Shown piece by piece: positions 51,783 through 60,631 of a DNA stretch of 64,000 nt. The number at the start of each line of letters is the position of its first letter. Position 1 is the stretch's first letter. Location: positions 1 to 64,000 of the forward strand of contig SVDY01000002.1 of NCBI GenBank assembly GCA_015057665.1. Reading direction: 5' to 3'. The translations under genes were made by a program, and so were the position numbers. This DNA comes from Lachnospiraceae bacterium. GTDB lineage: Bacteria > Bacillota > Clostridia > Lachnospirales > Lachnospiraceae. The notes under the pieces are model-generated. The model was not told where the DNA came from, did no database searches, and was given only the letters and a program-made list of their open reading frames with translations.

Positions 51783-53216
51783 CTAATTTAACACAATGGT
51801 CTGAACCGCTTCTACTAATTCCATGACAGCGGATCGTTCTACGAGAGAAACGCTTTCTCCGTCTACAACTGCAAGACAAAAAGTCCCATCATAACGGTAA
51901 AGTTCAATTTTCACTTGTGAAAATGTTTCGTGATCCAAATATACAGTCAGGCTGATTTCTTCCTTCTGGTCATCTTTTTCGTCTGTAAAGCTGTCCGCCA
52001 ACAAAGCTTTCAAATCTGTTCTTACATCTGCCATCTCGATTTCTTCCTCATTATAATACCAGATGCGTGTTTTCCCATCTTCTTCATCCCCTTTGTCTTT
52101 TTCTAACTTGGAGGTAAGAATATGTTCTTCCCCTTCCAGGGTAATGTCAATCTGAGTCATGAGATCAGAATCTGCCCAGAAAACTTCCTTGTGACGTAAA
52201 TCATCATAAGAAGCAGCTGCCAGAATATCATAGGATGCATCGTCTAATTCATATACAATCTGAGAATCTCCAATACGTACATATTTCGTAACTTCCGGAA
52301 TTTCCTCTTCTTCTTTTTCTTCTGCCTTTTTCGCTTCTTCTAACTCTTCCTGGTTCTGACCAATATGAAGAACATAAGCATCTTTTATTTCCTGTTCTTC
52401 CTCATCAGTATAGGTGTAATTTACAGTAATAGAAAGTTCCGGTTCCTCTAACCCGAAGCTTTTCAGATCATCCTCTGTTGCATTATAAGTTACAAAATTA
52501 GAAAGACTTAACGATTTCATCGTATCGAGATAGGTCGTTACTGTATCGGGATCAAGTGGTACTTTTTTTCCATCTTTTTCAGTAAAATAGACATCTTCTT
52601 CGCTGTAAGAATAGGAAGTGTCCTCTGTATAAGTAATCTTATACTCTTCTTTCCCTGCAAATTGAAGCTCTGCTGCATTTTCATAATCTGGTATCTCATC
52701 ATGTAAGATCATATTAGATAAAGCAGTCTCCATGTAATCTGCCGGATCTTCGCTTACCAGATAAACATTCCCGTCTCCAATATCCACATAGCGCTGCTCA
52801 TCCATTTTGCTGAAATCACCAAGTTTTAATTCATAAGTCTGTTTCTCTGTCGTAAGAGTAATGGTTCCCTCCGGATTCTTCAAACCATATTGGCTGTAGT
52901 CTTGTACATTCTCAATGACAAAGCTTACCCCAAAGGACTCAAAATTAGATAAAATATTCTCGATTTTATCTTTATCTACAGGAAAACCTTCATCATTGTC
53001 ATATATCCAGTCATTCTCTTCTTTATGGAACGCCAAATCTCCATCTGCTATTTTCCAGGAAACAGCAGTGACAGACTCTTTCGGAATCTCTAAAACAACT
53101 GCATCACTGGTTTTGATTTCTTCCTGTTTTTCTTCATACATGGTAAGTGCAAAGGTTGCTGCAAGGAGAACTGCCAATGACACAACTAAGATAATCATTT
53201 TTTTAGACCGCTTCAT
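51783..53216 (-). CDS. DUF4340 extracytoplasmic protein of the Gld-type ABC system
   Basis: This 477-residue protein has an uncleaved N-terminal helix (~7-25) and repeated alpha/beta modules of the DUF4340 type (VTAVSWKIADGDLAFHKEENDW, KDKIENILSNFESFGV, SQYGLKNPEGTITL, and a second set with DDLKSFGLEEPELSITV). A very charged Glu/Lys run lies at ~295-310. It overlaps the end of the GldG-like gene by 14 bp. Such proteins accompany ABC-2 transporters of unknown cargo. AGCGGAGG precedes the start. Confidence 0.82.
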   Translation of the reverse strand: MKRSKKMIILVVSLAVLLAATFALTMYEEKQEEIKTSDAVVLEIPKESVTAVSWKIADGDLAFHKEENDWIYDNDEGFPVDKDKIENILSNFESFGVSFVIENVQDYSQYGLKNPEGTITLTTEKQTYELKLGDFSKMDEQRYVDIGDGNVYLVSEDPADYMETALSNMILHDEIPDYENAAELQFAGKEEYKITYTEDTSYSYSEEDVYFTEKDGKKVPLDPDTVTTYLDTMKSLSLSNFVTYNATEDDLKSFGLEEPELSITVNYTYTDEEEQEIKDAYVLHIGQNQEELEEAKKAEEKEEEEIPEVTKYVRIGDSQIVYELDDASYDILAAASYDDLRHKEVFWADSDLMTQIDITLEGEEHILTSKLEKDKGDEEDGKTRIWYYNEEEIEMADVRTDLKALLADSFTDEKDDQKEEISLTVYLDHETFSQVKIELYRYDGTFCLAVVDGESVSLVERSAVMELVEAVQTIVLN

Positions 53217-54636
53217 TTTGTAACCTCCGCTTTCTCATAATTATTACAATACCTGCTCCCAGATAAGTCAGTGGAAATACCCCAATCATCAATGTTTTTA
53301 ATAAAGACGAGGTAGAGTCTGCAATTGTCAGATAGTTATAATTTAAGCTTTTACTGCTGATGGCAATAGCTTCACGTTCTCCGATTAAGAAGGATACGGA
53401 GTTCATGGCAAGATTCACATTGGCTCCGGAAGAATAAGCATTGTACATGTCATTTAAGAAATCGGATGCAGAATACCAGATAATCTGACCTGTACCGCTT
53501 GTTTCAATAGAAACGCCAAGCGTAAACGGACCATCGATATCTCCATCTTCTTTTTCATAAGTATCAATTTCGAATCCTTTGATTTTACTAAATGCATCAT
53601 AGGATGTTGTTAAAAGTTCCGTAACTGTACCGCTGCCGGATTCACCAATCTTAAGGCCCTGTGAGACAGGCATAATCACATAATAATTCTCTTCAATTAA
53701 GGAATCCGTCACCTCTGAACTTCCAATCTCAGGCATTAATACATAAGGATATCCAAATGCATAATAATTGCTGTTTCCTTCTACAACCAATCCTTCTGTT
53801 ACAGAAATATTGTAATCTGCCAGAATCTGATTCAGATTTGTAAAATCAGCTCCTTCTACAGGACCGGCAATGACCATAAGTTTTCCGCCATTAGCCGCAT
53901 AGTTTGAAAGAATATCTGCTTCTTCATCTGAAAGATCACTCTGTGGACTATAAATAAGAACTGCATCTGCATCTTCCGGCACTTCTTTTGCTGTTAACAA
54001 AGATAAGGAATTGGTTTCAATATTTGCTTTTTCAATAGAATCTGCAAAAGTAGAAGGCAGTTCCCCTTCCCCGTGACCTTCCAACACATATAACTGAGGC
54101 AGTTCTTCTGTAATTACATAATCGATTGCAGAAGTAACGGCACCTTCTCCATCAAATGATGTTGTATAAGTATAGGAATAGATATCTTCTTCCATTAAAT
54201 AAATATCATCATAGCTGATGTAACGGCTTCTCTCACCGGATTTCACGATCAGACTGTTATTTGGCACGGTTTCTGATGTATATTGCTCCGTAAATGTTGG
54301 AAATACGTCCGGATTTTTCTTAACTACTTCGATATGATCAGAAAGATTTTCATATTTACCAAGAAGATTTTCAATAATCTCGTCTTCCTGATCTGCCTGC
54401 ACGATCCAATAAATAGTAACATCCTGTTTCAGGTTATTCACGACAACTTTTGTATTGCTGGTGATAGAATACAATTTGCTGGAACTGATATCATATTTTG
54501 TAAGGGAAGCAGGCAGATTTGCAGCAAATATATTAAGTACAATTAAGATTGCAAGTACTACGGCTGTGACTGCTAAAGAATAAGTACCTCCCTTTAGTGC
54601 CAACTGATTTTTTGACATTTTCAGATTTAATTTCAT
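53203..54636 (-). CDS. GldG-like ABC accessory protein
   Basis: This 477-residue protein has an N-terminal membrane helix (~17-40), a GldG-type domain (YDISSSKLYSITSNTKVVVNNLKQDVTIYW), a DUF4350/ThuA-like segment (QLYVLEGHGEGELPS, ILSNYAANGGKLMVIAGPVEG) and a C-terminal helix (~450-470). In gliding bacteria GldG works with GldA/GldF. In clostridia the same module sits beside uncharacterised ABC-2 transporters. It starts 1 bp from the permease stop. Confidence 0.85.
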   Translation of the reverse strand: MKLNLKMSKNQLALKGGTYSLAVTAVVLAILIVLNIFAANLPASLTKYDISSSKLYSITSNTKVVVNNLKQDVTIYWIVQADQEDEIIENLLGKYENLSDHIEVVKKNPDVFPTFTEQYTSETVPNNSLIVKSGERSRYISYDDIYLMEEDIYSYTYTTSFDGEGAVTSAIDYVITEELPQLYVLEGHGEGELPSTFADSIEKANIETNSLSLLTAKEVPEDADAVLIYSPQSDLSDEEADILSNYAANGGKLMVIAGPVEGADFTNLNQILADYNISVTEGLVVEGNSNYYAFGYPYVLMPEIGSSEVTDSLIEENYYVIMPVSQGLKIGESGSGTVTELLTTSYDAFSKIKGFEIDTYEKEDGDIDGPFTLGVSIETSGTGQIIWYSASDFLNDMYNAYSSGANVNLAMNSVSFLIGEREAIAISSKSLNYNYLTIADSTSSLLKTLMIGVFPLTYLGAGIVIIMRKRRLQNEAV

Positions 54637-55499
54637 TAGTTATACCTCCTTTTCTCAAGAGACTGAACAGCAAGAAGCAGGAAAAAGGCGGCAAAAGATA
54701 AAAAGTAAATAATCGCTGTCAAATCAAAGACACCATTTACAAATACATCGAATCGGTCAAACAAGGACAGCTGTTTCATAAGATTTGGCAGGATGCCTTC
54801 CAATTTTGAAGAATCGACAAAAACAGTAACTGTCGTACAAGCCATAATAAGTAAAGCGATACCATAGGATAATGTTTCATTTTTTGTCAAATGATAAATA
54901 ATCCATCCTAATAATGCTGCAAGTACAAAGATGGCAGCTGCAGATCCAAAGGCTGTTGATGATACATACTCTGCGAGACTTACACTAAAGTAGTTAAAAA
55001 GCATGACCGCAATTCCGATTCCCGCAGCAAAGCCCTGATTCTCTGTAAGTGATGAAATGAAAATTCCCATGGCAATCAATGCTGCTCCCATGATAAAAAA
55101 GGCAAACAGACTGCCGTAAGATGTCGGAAGATAAACTTCACCAAACTGTGAGAAAATCAGCGGATAGAATCCAATGACAACAAGAGGAATCAGATATACA
55201 ATAAGAAGTGCCAGATATTTACCAATAACAACTTCTGTTGTAGATATAGGCAGGGAATATAAAAGCTGATCAGTTTTCTGCTTTCGTTCTTCCGCAATCA
55301 CACGCATGGTAAGAATCGGAACAATCACTACAAAAACCATACTGCCGAAACTTAATACATACTCAAAATTACTTACCGCAGCCTGGAGGTTATAAAGCAT
55401 AGCTCCAAGTCCCACGAACATTAAAAGAAAGGCGCCAAATATATATGCGGTCAGGCTATGAAAATAACTTTTTAATTCATGTTTGAAAACTGCTATCAT
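54636..55499 (-). CDS. ABC-2 type permease (GldF-like)
   Basis: This 287-residue permease has six or seven membrane helices and the ABC-2 core pattern (HELKSYFHSLTAYIFGAF opening, ILTMRVIAEERKQKTDQLLYSLP coupling segment). Its ATG overlaps the ATPase stop (ATGA) and its stop abuts the GldG-like gene. It forms the membrane pore of the Gld-type system. Confidence 0.9.
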   Translation of the reverse strand: MIAVFKHELKSYFHSLTAYIFGAFLLMFVGLGAMLYNLQAAVSNFEYVLSFGSMVFVVIVPILTMRVIAEERKQKTDQLLYSLPISTTEVVIGKYLALLIVYLIPLVVIGFYPLIFSQFGEVYLPTSYGSLFAFFIMGAALIAMGIFISSLTENQGFAAGIGIAVMLFNYFSVSLAEYVSSTAFGSAAAIFVLAALLGWIIYHLTKNETLSYGIALLIMACTTVTVFVDSSKLEGILPNLMKQLSLFDRFDVFVNGVFDLTAIIYFLSFAAFFLLLAVQSLEKRRYN

Positions 55500-56245
55500 G
55501 CTTCATCCTCCTTTTCCTTTTCTTTCATCGCTTTCTTCATAGAAAGTTCAATAAAAATATCTTCCAGATTTTCTTTCTGCTGGTTCTTTAATAATTCATC
55601 CAGTTCTTCAAATGCAACCAGTTTTCCGTTAGCAATCATAATAATCTGATCACAAATTGTCTGAACCTCTGAAAGGATATGGGAAGAGAAAATAACTGTA
55701 TGGGTCTTACCAAGTTCTTTAATCAATTCTCGGATTTCAATAATCTGAATCGGATCAAGGCCTACGGTCGGCTCATCCAGAATAATAACTTTCGGATTGC
55801 CAAGAAGAGCCTGGGCAATTCCTACTCTTTGCTTATAACCTTTTGATAAAGCTGAGATACGACGGTGTTTCACATTGGAAATACCAGTTTTTTCAATCAC
55901 TTCATTTACCTGCTCCAGTAATCTGCTGCCTCGAAGCCCTTTGGCTTCTCCAACAAATTTTAAATACTCTGCCGGAGACTCATTCATATAAAGAGGCGGA
56001 TGTTCCGGAAGGTAGCCGATTACTCTTTTCGCTTCGTTTGGTTCTTCAAAAATGTCATGTCCGTCAATCAGAACCGTGCCTTCTGTCGCTGACAAACAAC
56101 CGGTAATGATGTTCATTGTAGTTGATTTTCCTGCGCCGTTCGGCCCTAAAAAGCCATACACATGACCTTCTGTAATTTCAAAGGAAATATCATCTACGGC
56201 AAGATGTTCACCGTAATATTTTGTCAGGTGTTTCGCTGAAATCAT
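55496..56245 (-). CDS. ABC transporter ATPase (GldA-like)
   Basis: This 249-residue ATPase has Walker A GPNGAGKST (~36-44), Q-loop GYLPEHPPLY, signature LSKGYKQRVG (~136-145), Walker B VIILDEPTVGLDP and H-loop SSHILSE. I start it at 56245, after GGAGGAATAAT, rather than at an upstream frame with no ribosome site. It is the first gene of the four-gene Gld-type operon. Confidence 0.92.
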   Translation of the reverse strand: MISAKHLTKYYGEHLAVDDISFEITEGHVYGFLGPNGAGKSTTMNIITGCLSATEGTVLIDGHDIFEEPNEAKRVIGYLPEHPPLYMNESPAEYLKFVGEAKGLRGSRLLEQVNEVIEKTGISNVKHRRISALSKGYKQRVGIAQALLGNPKVIILDEPTVGLDPIQIIEIRELIKELGKTHTVIFSSHILSEVQTICDQIIMIANGKLVAFEELDELLKNQQKENLEDIFIELSMKKAMKEKEKEDEA

Positions 56246-56446
56246 ATTATTCCTCCATTTCTTTTTATTTTTGGATACACTCAAGTCTGATTTTGTTAAA
56301 CTGTTTTCCTGATAAAAGGGATAGCCTAACATTCCTACAAGATAACACTTTATGCTGAAAGAATACTGAAAATTACAGGAAGAAAGCCTGATAAAGTTTG
56401 AAATGTTTGTGTTCTTGTTGTGTATTTTTACATTTATAAACGGATA

Positions 56447-56475
56447 TTGTATTTCTTACAAAAACCCGTTATAAT
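56447..56475 (+). promoter_or_regulatory. Promoter of the GntR gene
   Basis: TTGTAT (56447-56452), a 17-bp spacer and TATAAT (56470-56475) form a near-consensus sigma-A promoter. The same elements are conserved before the decayed copy at 33879. Confidence 0.75.
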
Positions 56476-56514
56476 ATTATCAATGTAACATTTTCCCATT
56501 TTTGAGGTAGATAT

Positions 56515-57177
56515 ATGAAAGAACCACTTTTTTTACAAACACAGGCTTATGATCATTTGATCAATCAGATTAAAAACGGAACGCTGCGTCCGAATACCAT
56601 ATATTCTCTAAACCAGATGGCAAAAGAAATCGGTGTTTCCCGCACTCCTCTTCGTGATGCAGTCCTCCGGCTGGAACAGGAACGTTATGTGGACATTCTT
56701 CCAAGCAAAGGATTTGTCCTTCATAAGATGACAAAAGGAGATATCATTGAAACTTATCAGATCCGCAGTGCCATTGAATTCTATTGTTTTAAACAGCTTT
56801 CCATGAATCTTTCTACACCAAGAGGCCAGGAATATTTTAATAAGCTGGCATTAAAAGTTGCACAACAAAAAAAAATTGCCACAACAACACGCTGTCCGGA
56901 AGAATATGGGCGCAAAGACTATGAATTTCATAGAAGTGTCGTGCAGTATGTAGGCAATGAATCCATGCTGGATATCTACCGGCGTTTTATGTACCGGATT
57001 TTCTGGCTCAATGTCACCTCCTTTTCTCAGGAAGGACGAATGGACGACACAATGACAGAACATGAACAGCTCCTTACTTTCATTGAAACCCAGGATATTG
57101 ACGGACTTGAAAAGCTTATGGATCATCATCTTGCCATTGCCCAGGAAATCAACTTAAATATCTTAGACAATGATTAA
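56515..57177 (+). CDS. GntR-family (FadR-type) transcriptional regulator
   Basis: This 220-residue regulator has a winged helix at residues ~5-75 (SLNQMAKEIGVSRTPLRDAVLRLEQ) and an FCD-type ligand domain (IRSAIEFYCFKQLS, YEFHRSVVQYVGNESM, TEHEQLL, LEKLMDHHLAIAQ), whose Asp/His residues usually bind metal and a small acid. It converges on the sugar-acid operon and probably represses it, responding to a substrate or intermediate. A deleted duplicate lies at 33879. Confidence 0.92.
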   Translation: MKEPLFLQTQAYDHLINQIKNGTLRPNTIYSLNQMAKEIGVSRTPLRDAVLRLEQERYVDILPSKGFVLHKMTKGDIIETYQIRSAIEFYCFKQLSMNLSTPRGQEYFNKLALKVAQQKKIATTTRCPEEYGRKDYEFHRSVVQYVGNESMLDIYRRFMYRIFWLNVTSFSQEGRMDDTMTEHEQLLTFIETQDIDGLEKLMDHHLAIAQEINLNILDND

Positions 57178-57196
57178 AAAACAACTGCTTTTACAA

Positions 57197-57238
57197 AAAA
57201 AGAAGCGCCGCCTTACCTTTAAGACAGCGCTTCTTTTT
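57197..57238. terminator. Bidirectional terminator between GntR and cyclase genes
   Basis: AAAAAGAAGCGC pairs with GCGCTTCTTTTT around an 18-base loop; A and T runs flank it. The copy at 34108-34148 is nearly identical. Confidence 0.85.
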
Positions 57239-57289
57239 CATGTAACAATTATAGTTTTACGAGGAGATTCCTGCTTTTCTATTTCGTAT

Positions 57290-57976
57290 TTATTCTACTT
57301 CTGCAATACAGATTACCTGGCTGGAATCAAGACCTTTGATTAACAATGGAGCGTTTGTAAATCTAACAATCTTAGCATCCTTAGGAAGCTCTGCAAGGTG
57401 CATGTCTTCGATTGCACATACGAATTTGCCTGTGTAGTAGCCAAGAATATTTCTATGGCAATCTGGTGGGAATTCTCCTTCCGGACAATTTGGAGATGCG
57501 GAACCTATTGCTAAGAAGTCCATACCGATTACTTTTAAGTTAGGGAAATTATCGGATAAATAACGTCCAGCAGATGGAGCCACGAAAGCACCGTTATTCT
57601 GATAGATATCCTGATTTGTATCTCTGTACTGTTCCATACCTGTACGGATTAATGCACAGGAAACTTTAGATAAAATATCTGCATATGGTTCTAAATCTTC
57701 TTTGTAGATACCTTCTACTGGTCCCTTAGGAATATCAAGAAGTGCTACTTCTGTATGAGCGAAATATTCCATTCCAAGTTCACCAATGGAAAGACCGTCT
57801 TTTACAAAGTGACGAGGTGCATCCATATGTGTTCCACAATGATTTGGTACTGTAGATACGAAACTGCAGAATGGACAGTCTTCTGTAACATCTGTACACT
57901 GTTTTGTAGTTACAACTGGTTCTCCCGGCCATGCGTATCCATCAGGATCTAAAACGTGTGATAAAAACATGAACAT
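57290..57976 (-). CDS. Cyclase-family (kynurenine-formamidase-like) metal hydrolase
   Basis: This 228-residue protein belongs to the cyclase/KynB family. It has the metal motif HCGTHMDAPRHF (HxGTHxDxPxHF type, ~50-61), an ALIRTGMEQY strand and a C-terminal MDFLAIGSASPN segment; metal is held by the His/Asp residues. Family members hydrolyse amides or lactones. In this operon a sugar-acid lactone is a reasonable guess. AAGGAGGAC places the start at 57976, ten codons into the longest frame. A remnant of a second copy lies at 34200. Confidence 0.85.
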   Translation of the reverse strand: MFMFLSHVLDPDGYAWPGEPVVTTKQCTDVTEDCPFCSFVSTVPNHCGTHMDAPRHFVKDGLSIGELGMEYFAHTEVALLDIPKGPVEGIYKEDLEPYADILSKVSCALIRTGMEQYRDTNQDIYQNNGAFVAPSAGRYLSDNFPNLKVIGMDFLAIGSASPNCPEGEFPPDCHRNILGYYTGKFVCAIEDMHLAELPKDAKIVRFTNAPLLIKGLDSSQVICIAEVE

Positions 57977-58032
57977 AAATTTGTCCTCCTTAAAATATAT
58001 TTTCACTAAAATATGATTCGAATATAAAATGT

Positions 58033-59454
58033 CTATGCCATTAATACTTCTGCCGCTTCCTTAAGTGTAGAGATTTCTCCTACGTTTCCAGGGAAGATAA
58101 CATATGGTGTTAATGGGAATTTACTCTCATCTCCGGTCTGCCATACAGGAATTCCAGGTTTGATCTGACCTAATACATTTGCTTTCTGAACAGCCAAAGC
58201 TTTTGTTCCAACATCAGAAGATGTGATACCTCCTTTTGCAATAACAAAGCTAGGTACAATAGAAAGTCTTCCAACTAAGGACTGTACTGCATCAGAGATT
58301 TTTACAGAAAGTCTTAAATCATCTTCCTTATCTCCTGTATCTGCAGTGATCAGTGCTCTTGTGGTATATACACAGACAGTCTTACCTGCAGAAATATATT
58401 CTTCTTCTAAAGCGAGACATCTGTCTACTTCTTTCTTAAATGCTTCTTCGTCTTTTACCAAAGTAGCATCCAGTTCAACAAACATAATGTTCTTATTCTC
58501 TTTTAACATCTCAACCTGTTTGGTTGTCTTGTCAGTATGTGAACCAACTACAATAATTCCACCATTTGTTGTTTCTTTTACTACCATCTGGTCTCTGGTA
58601 AGAAGAGGCTGATCTGTTACGCCGCCCATAACTTTCACAATACCGGCTGCAGTACGGAACATAAATACTTTGCCTTTTGCCATAGCTCTATAAAGAGCTA
58701 CACAAAATACTTTAATATCTACATAATCGATGGAATTTACAATAATTTTGTTGAAATCTTTCACCTCCATCAACTGTGCTTCAATCTTGTCAAAGTTCAT
58801 ATCATGAATATCTTCCAAAGAAATAGAAGTCACATCTTCTGCTTTAAATGCACCTTTTGTCTTCTCTTCTACATATTCCCTGATGTTGGATTTGGTATAA
58901 CCAAAGGTCTTGTCTTTCGCAAATTCTGTCTCAGCAGCAGGAACTAAGTCATCACCATATTTTACATAATGAACATCATCGATTGTGAAACGTCCGCCTT
59001 CTTTGAAAAATGGACACATAATCTCTCCGTCAATTGGTTTCCCTGTGCTCTGTTCATATGCCTCACGAAGAAGTACTGTCTCTAATGGATAATGTCCGCG
59101 GAGAGTAGAATCACTACGGCTGATAAATACATATTCGATTCCGGTTTCTTTTGAAACTTCATCTACAACTGCCGCAATATCTTTGTGAGCCTTGGTTGTT
59201 TCTTCTGCGGTAAATCCTCTTGAATTGGTCATAACATAGAAAAGTTTGTTCTCTTCTAAGAAGCCTTTCATAATACTATCTTTGGACCAATTGGTGTATA
59301 CGGAGATGTCATGTACGGTCTGTACGCCTGTTGGGTCGTCATCCAATACAACAATTTTTTTATTATTAGCTGCAATCTCTTTTGCAAGAAGCTCATCTAC
59401 GTAAGCTTCGTCAATTTTCTTGTAAGTATTTAATACATCTGTTTTTAATGCCAT
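58033..59454 (-). CDS. Four-carbon acid sugar kinase family protein (DUF1537)
   Basis: This 473-residue protein has the DUF1537 N-terminal motif VLDDDPTGVQTVHDI (~36-50), FISRSDSTLRGHYPLE (~110-125) and the C-terminal GGITSSDVGTKAL nucleotide-binding part. OtnK/DtnK relatives phosphorylate C4 sugar acids such as 3-oxo-tetronates. With the GarR-like dehydrogenase upstream it fits oxidation of a tetronate or glycerate-like acid followed by phosphorylation. AGGAGGC sets the start. Confidence 0.92.
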   Translation of the reverse strand: MALKTDVLNTYKKIDEAYVDELLAKEIAANNKKIVVLDDDPTGVQTVHDISVYTNWSKDSIMKGFLEENKLFYVMTNSRGFTAEETTKAHKDIAAVVDEVSKETGIEYVFISRSDSTLRGHYPLETVLLREAYEQSTGKPIDGEIMCPFFKEGGRFTIDDVHYVKYGDDLVPAAETEFAKDKTFGYTKSNIREYVEEKTKGAFKAEDVTSISLEDIHDMNFDKIEAQLMEVKDFNKIIVNSIDYVDIKVFCVALYRAMAKGKVFMFRTAAGIVKVMGGVTDQPLLTRDQMVVKETTNGGIIVVGSHTDKTTKQVEMLKENKNIMFVELDATLVKDEEAFKKEVDRCLALEEEYISAGKTVCVYTTRALITADTGDKEDDLRLSVKISDAVQSLVGRLSIVPSFVIAKGGITSSDVGTKALAVQKANVLGQIKPGIPVWQTGDESKFPLTPYVIFPGNVGEISTLKEAAEVLMA

Positions 59455-59499
59455 ATGTATGCCTCCTTACTATTAACTACTACAATGAACCTTTTCTAT

Positions 59500-60390
59500 C
59501 TAATCAACTTTTTCAACTTTACAGTCAGCCAAAGCTTCAAAGTACTGTACGATTCCGCCATGATCATCGTTCATATGTCCATGAATCTTCATAGTCTGTA
59601 AAATCTCATAAAGCTGAGCAGAATATGGAATTGGTACATCAAGAGAATGAGCTGTATTTACAACGTTCTTAATATCTTTATGATTGATGGAAATCTTGCC
59701 GCCCGGTACAAAGTTACGTTCTACGATTAAAGGAATCTTGGCGTCTAATACGGCACTTCCTGCCAGACCACCTCGGATTGCCTTGTATACTTTCACCGGA
59801 TCAGCTCCTGCTTTGGATGCAAGAACAAAGGCTTCCGATACGATTGCAATGGTATTGTTTACAATAATCTGATTCGCAAGTTTTGTTACAGAACCGCTTC
59901 CGCTTCCACCTACTAAGATTGCAGAAGAACCCATAATATCATAATAAGGCATCAAGGCATCAAAATCCTTCTGGTCGCCGCCTGCCATAAATGCAAGTGT
60001 TCCTTTGATTGCGCCAGGTTCACCGCCAGACACAGGGGAATCAATGAAACCTACGCCAATCTTGGCAAGTGCATCATAACATTCTTTGGATTCGATTGGA
60101 GTTACGGATGCCATGTCACAGACAATCTTTCCTGCAGTTAAGGTAGATGCAATTCCGTTCTCACCTAACAATACTGCTTTGGAAATCTCTCCGCTTGGAA
60201 GAATCATAAAAATGATGTCACAAGCCGCACCGATCTCTGCTAGAGTTCCGGCTGTTGCACCGGCTGCTTTTAACTCTTCTACTGCATCCTGATTCAAGTC
60301 ATTAACCATTAAATCCACGCCTGCAGCAAGCATGTTCTTCGCCATTGGTTTTCCCATAATTCCAAGTCCGACAAATCCTACTTTGCTCAT
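59500..60390 (-). CDS. GarR/LtnD-like beta-hydroxyacid dehydrogenase
   Basis: This 296-residue enzyme begins with the Rossmann motif VGFVGLGIMGKPMAKNML, has DSPVSGGEPGAIKGTLAFMAGG, the catalytic-lysine helix GSGSVTKLANQIIVNNTIA (Lys ~171) and KDIKNVVNTAHSL. These are the signatures of 3-hydroxyisobutyrate/tartronate-semialdehyde reductases and the related LtnD. It heads the operon dehydrogenase-DUF1537 kinase-cyclase. AAAGGAGTG sets the start. Confidence 0.93.
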   Translation of the reverse strand: MSKVGFVGLGIMGKPMAKNMLAAGVDLMVNDLNQDAVEELKAAGATAGTLAEIGAACDIIFMILPSGEISKAVLLGENGIASTLTAGKIVCDMASVTPIESKECYDALAKIGVGFIDSPVSGGEPGAIKGTLAFMAGGDQKDFDALMPYYDIMGSSAILVGGSGSGSVTKLANQIIVNNTIAIVSEAFVLASKAGADPVKVYKAIRGGLAGSAVLDAKIPLIVERNFVPGGKISINHKDIKNVVNTAHSLDVPIPYSAQLYEILQTMKIHGHMNDDHGGIVQYFEALADCKVEKVD

Positions 60391-60459
60391 GTAATCACTC
60401 CTTTTCTTTGGAAAAATGTGCTATACATCTTTCTTATTTACGGTCTAATTGTTACTTCT

Positions 60460-60489
60460 ATAATACCAGTATATCGGTATACCGGTCAA
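60460..60489 (-). promoter_or_regulatory. Promoter with embedded GntR-type operator
   Basis: On the minus strand TTGACC (60484-60489) and TATTAT (60460-60465) are separated by 18 bp. The spacer holds CCGGTATA-N4-TATACTGG (60466-60485), an inverted repeat with one mismatch. GntR bound here would block RNA polymerase. It controls the sugar-acid operon starting at 60390. Confidence 0.6.
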
Positions 60490-60631
60490 GAGATTCCTTC
60501 GTTTACATACTATTTTTTTCTCATCAGAAATAACACCTGCTCCATTCGTTGACTTCCTATTCTTCTTTTGTTACACTTACATCGTCGACTTTTTAACATT
60601 TTAAAATACATATATCTAAAGGAGCTATTTT

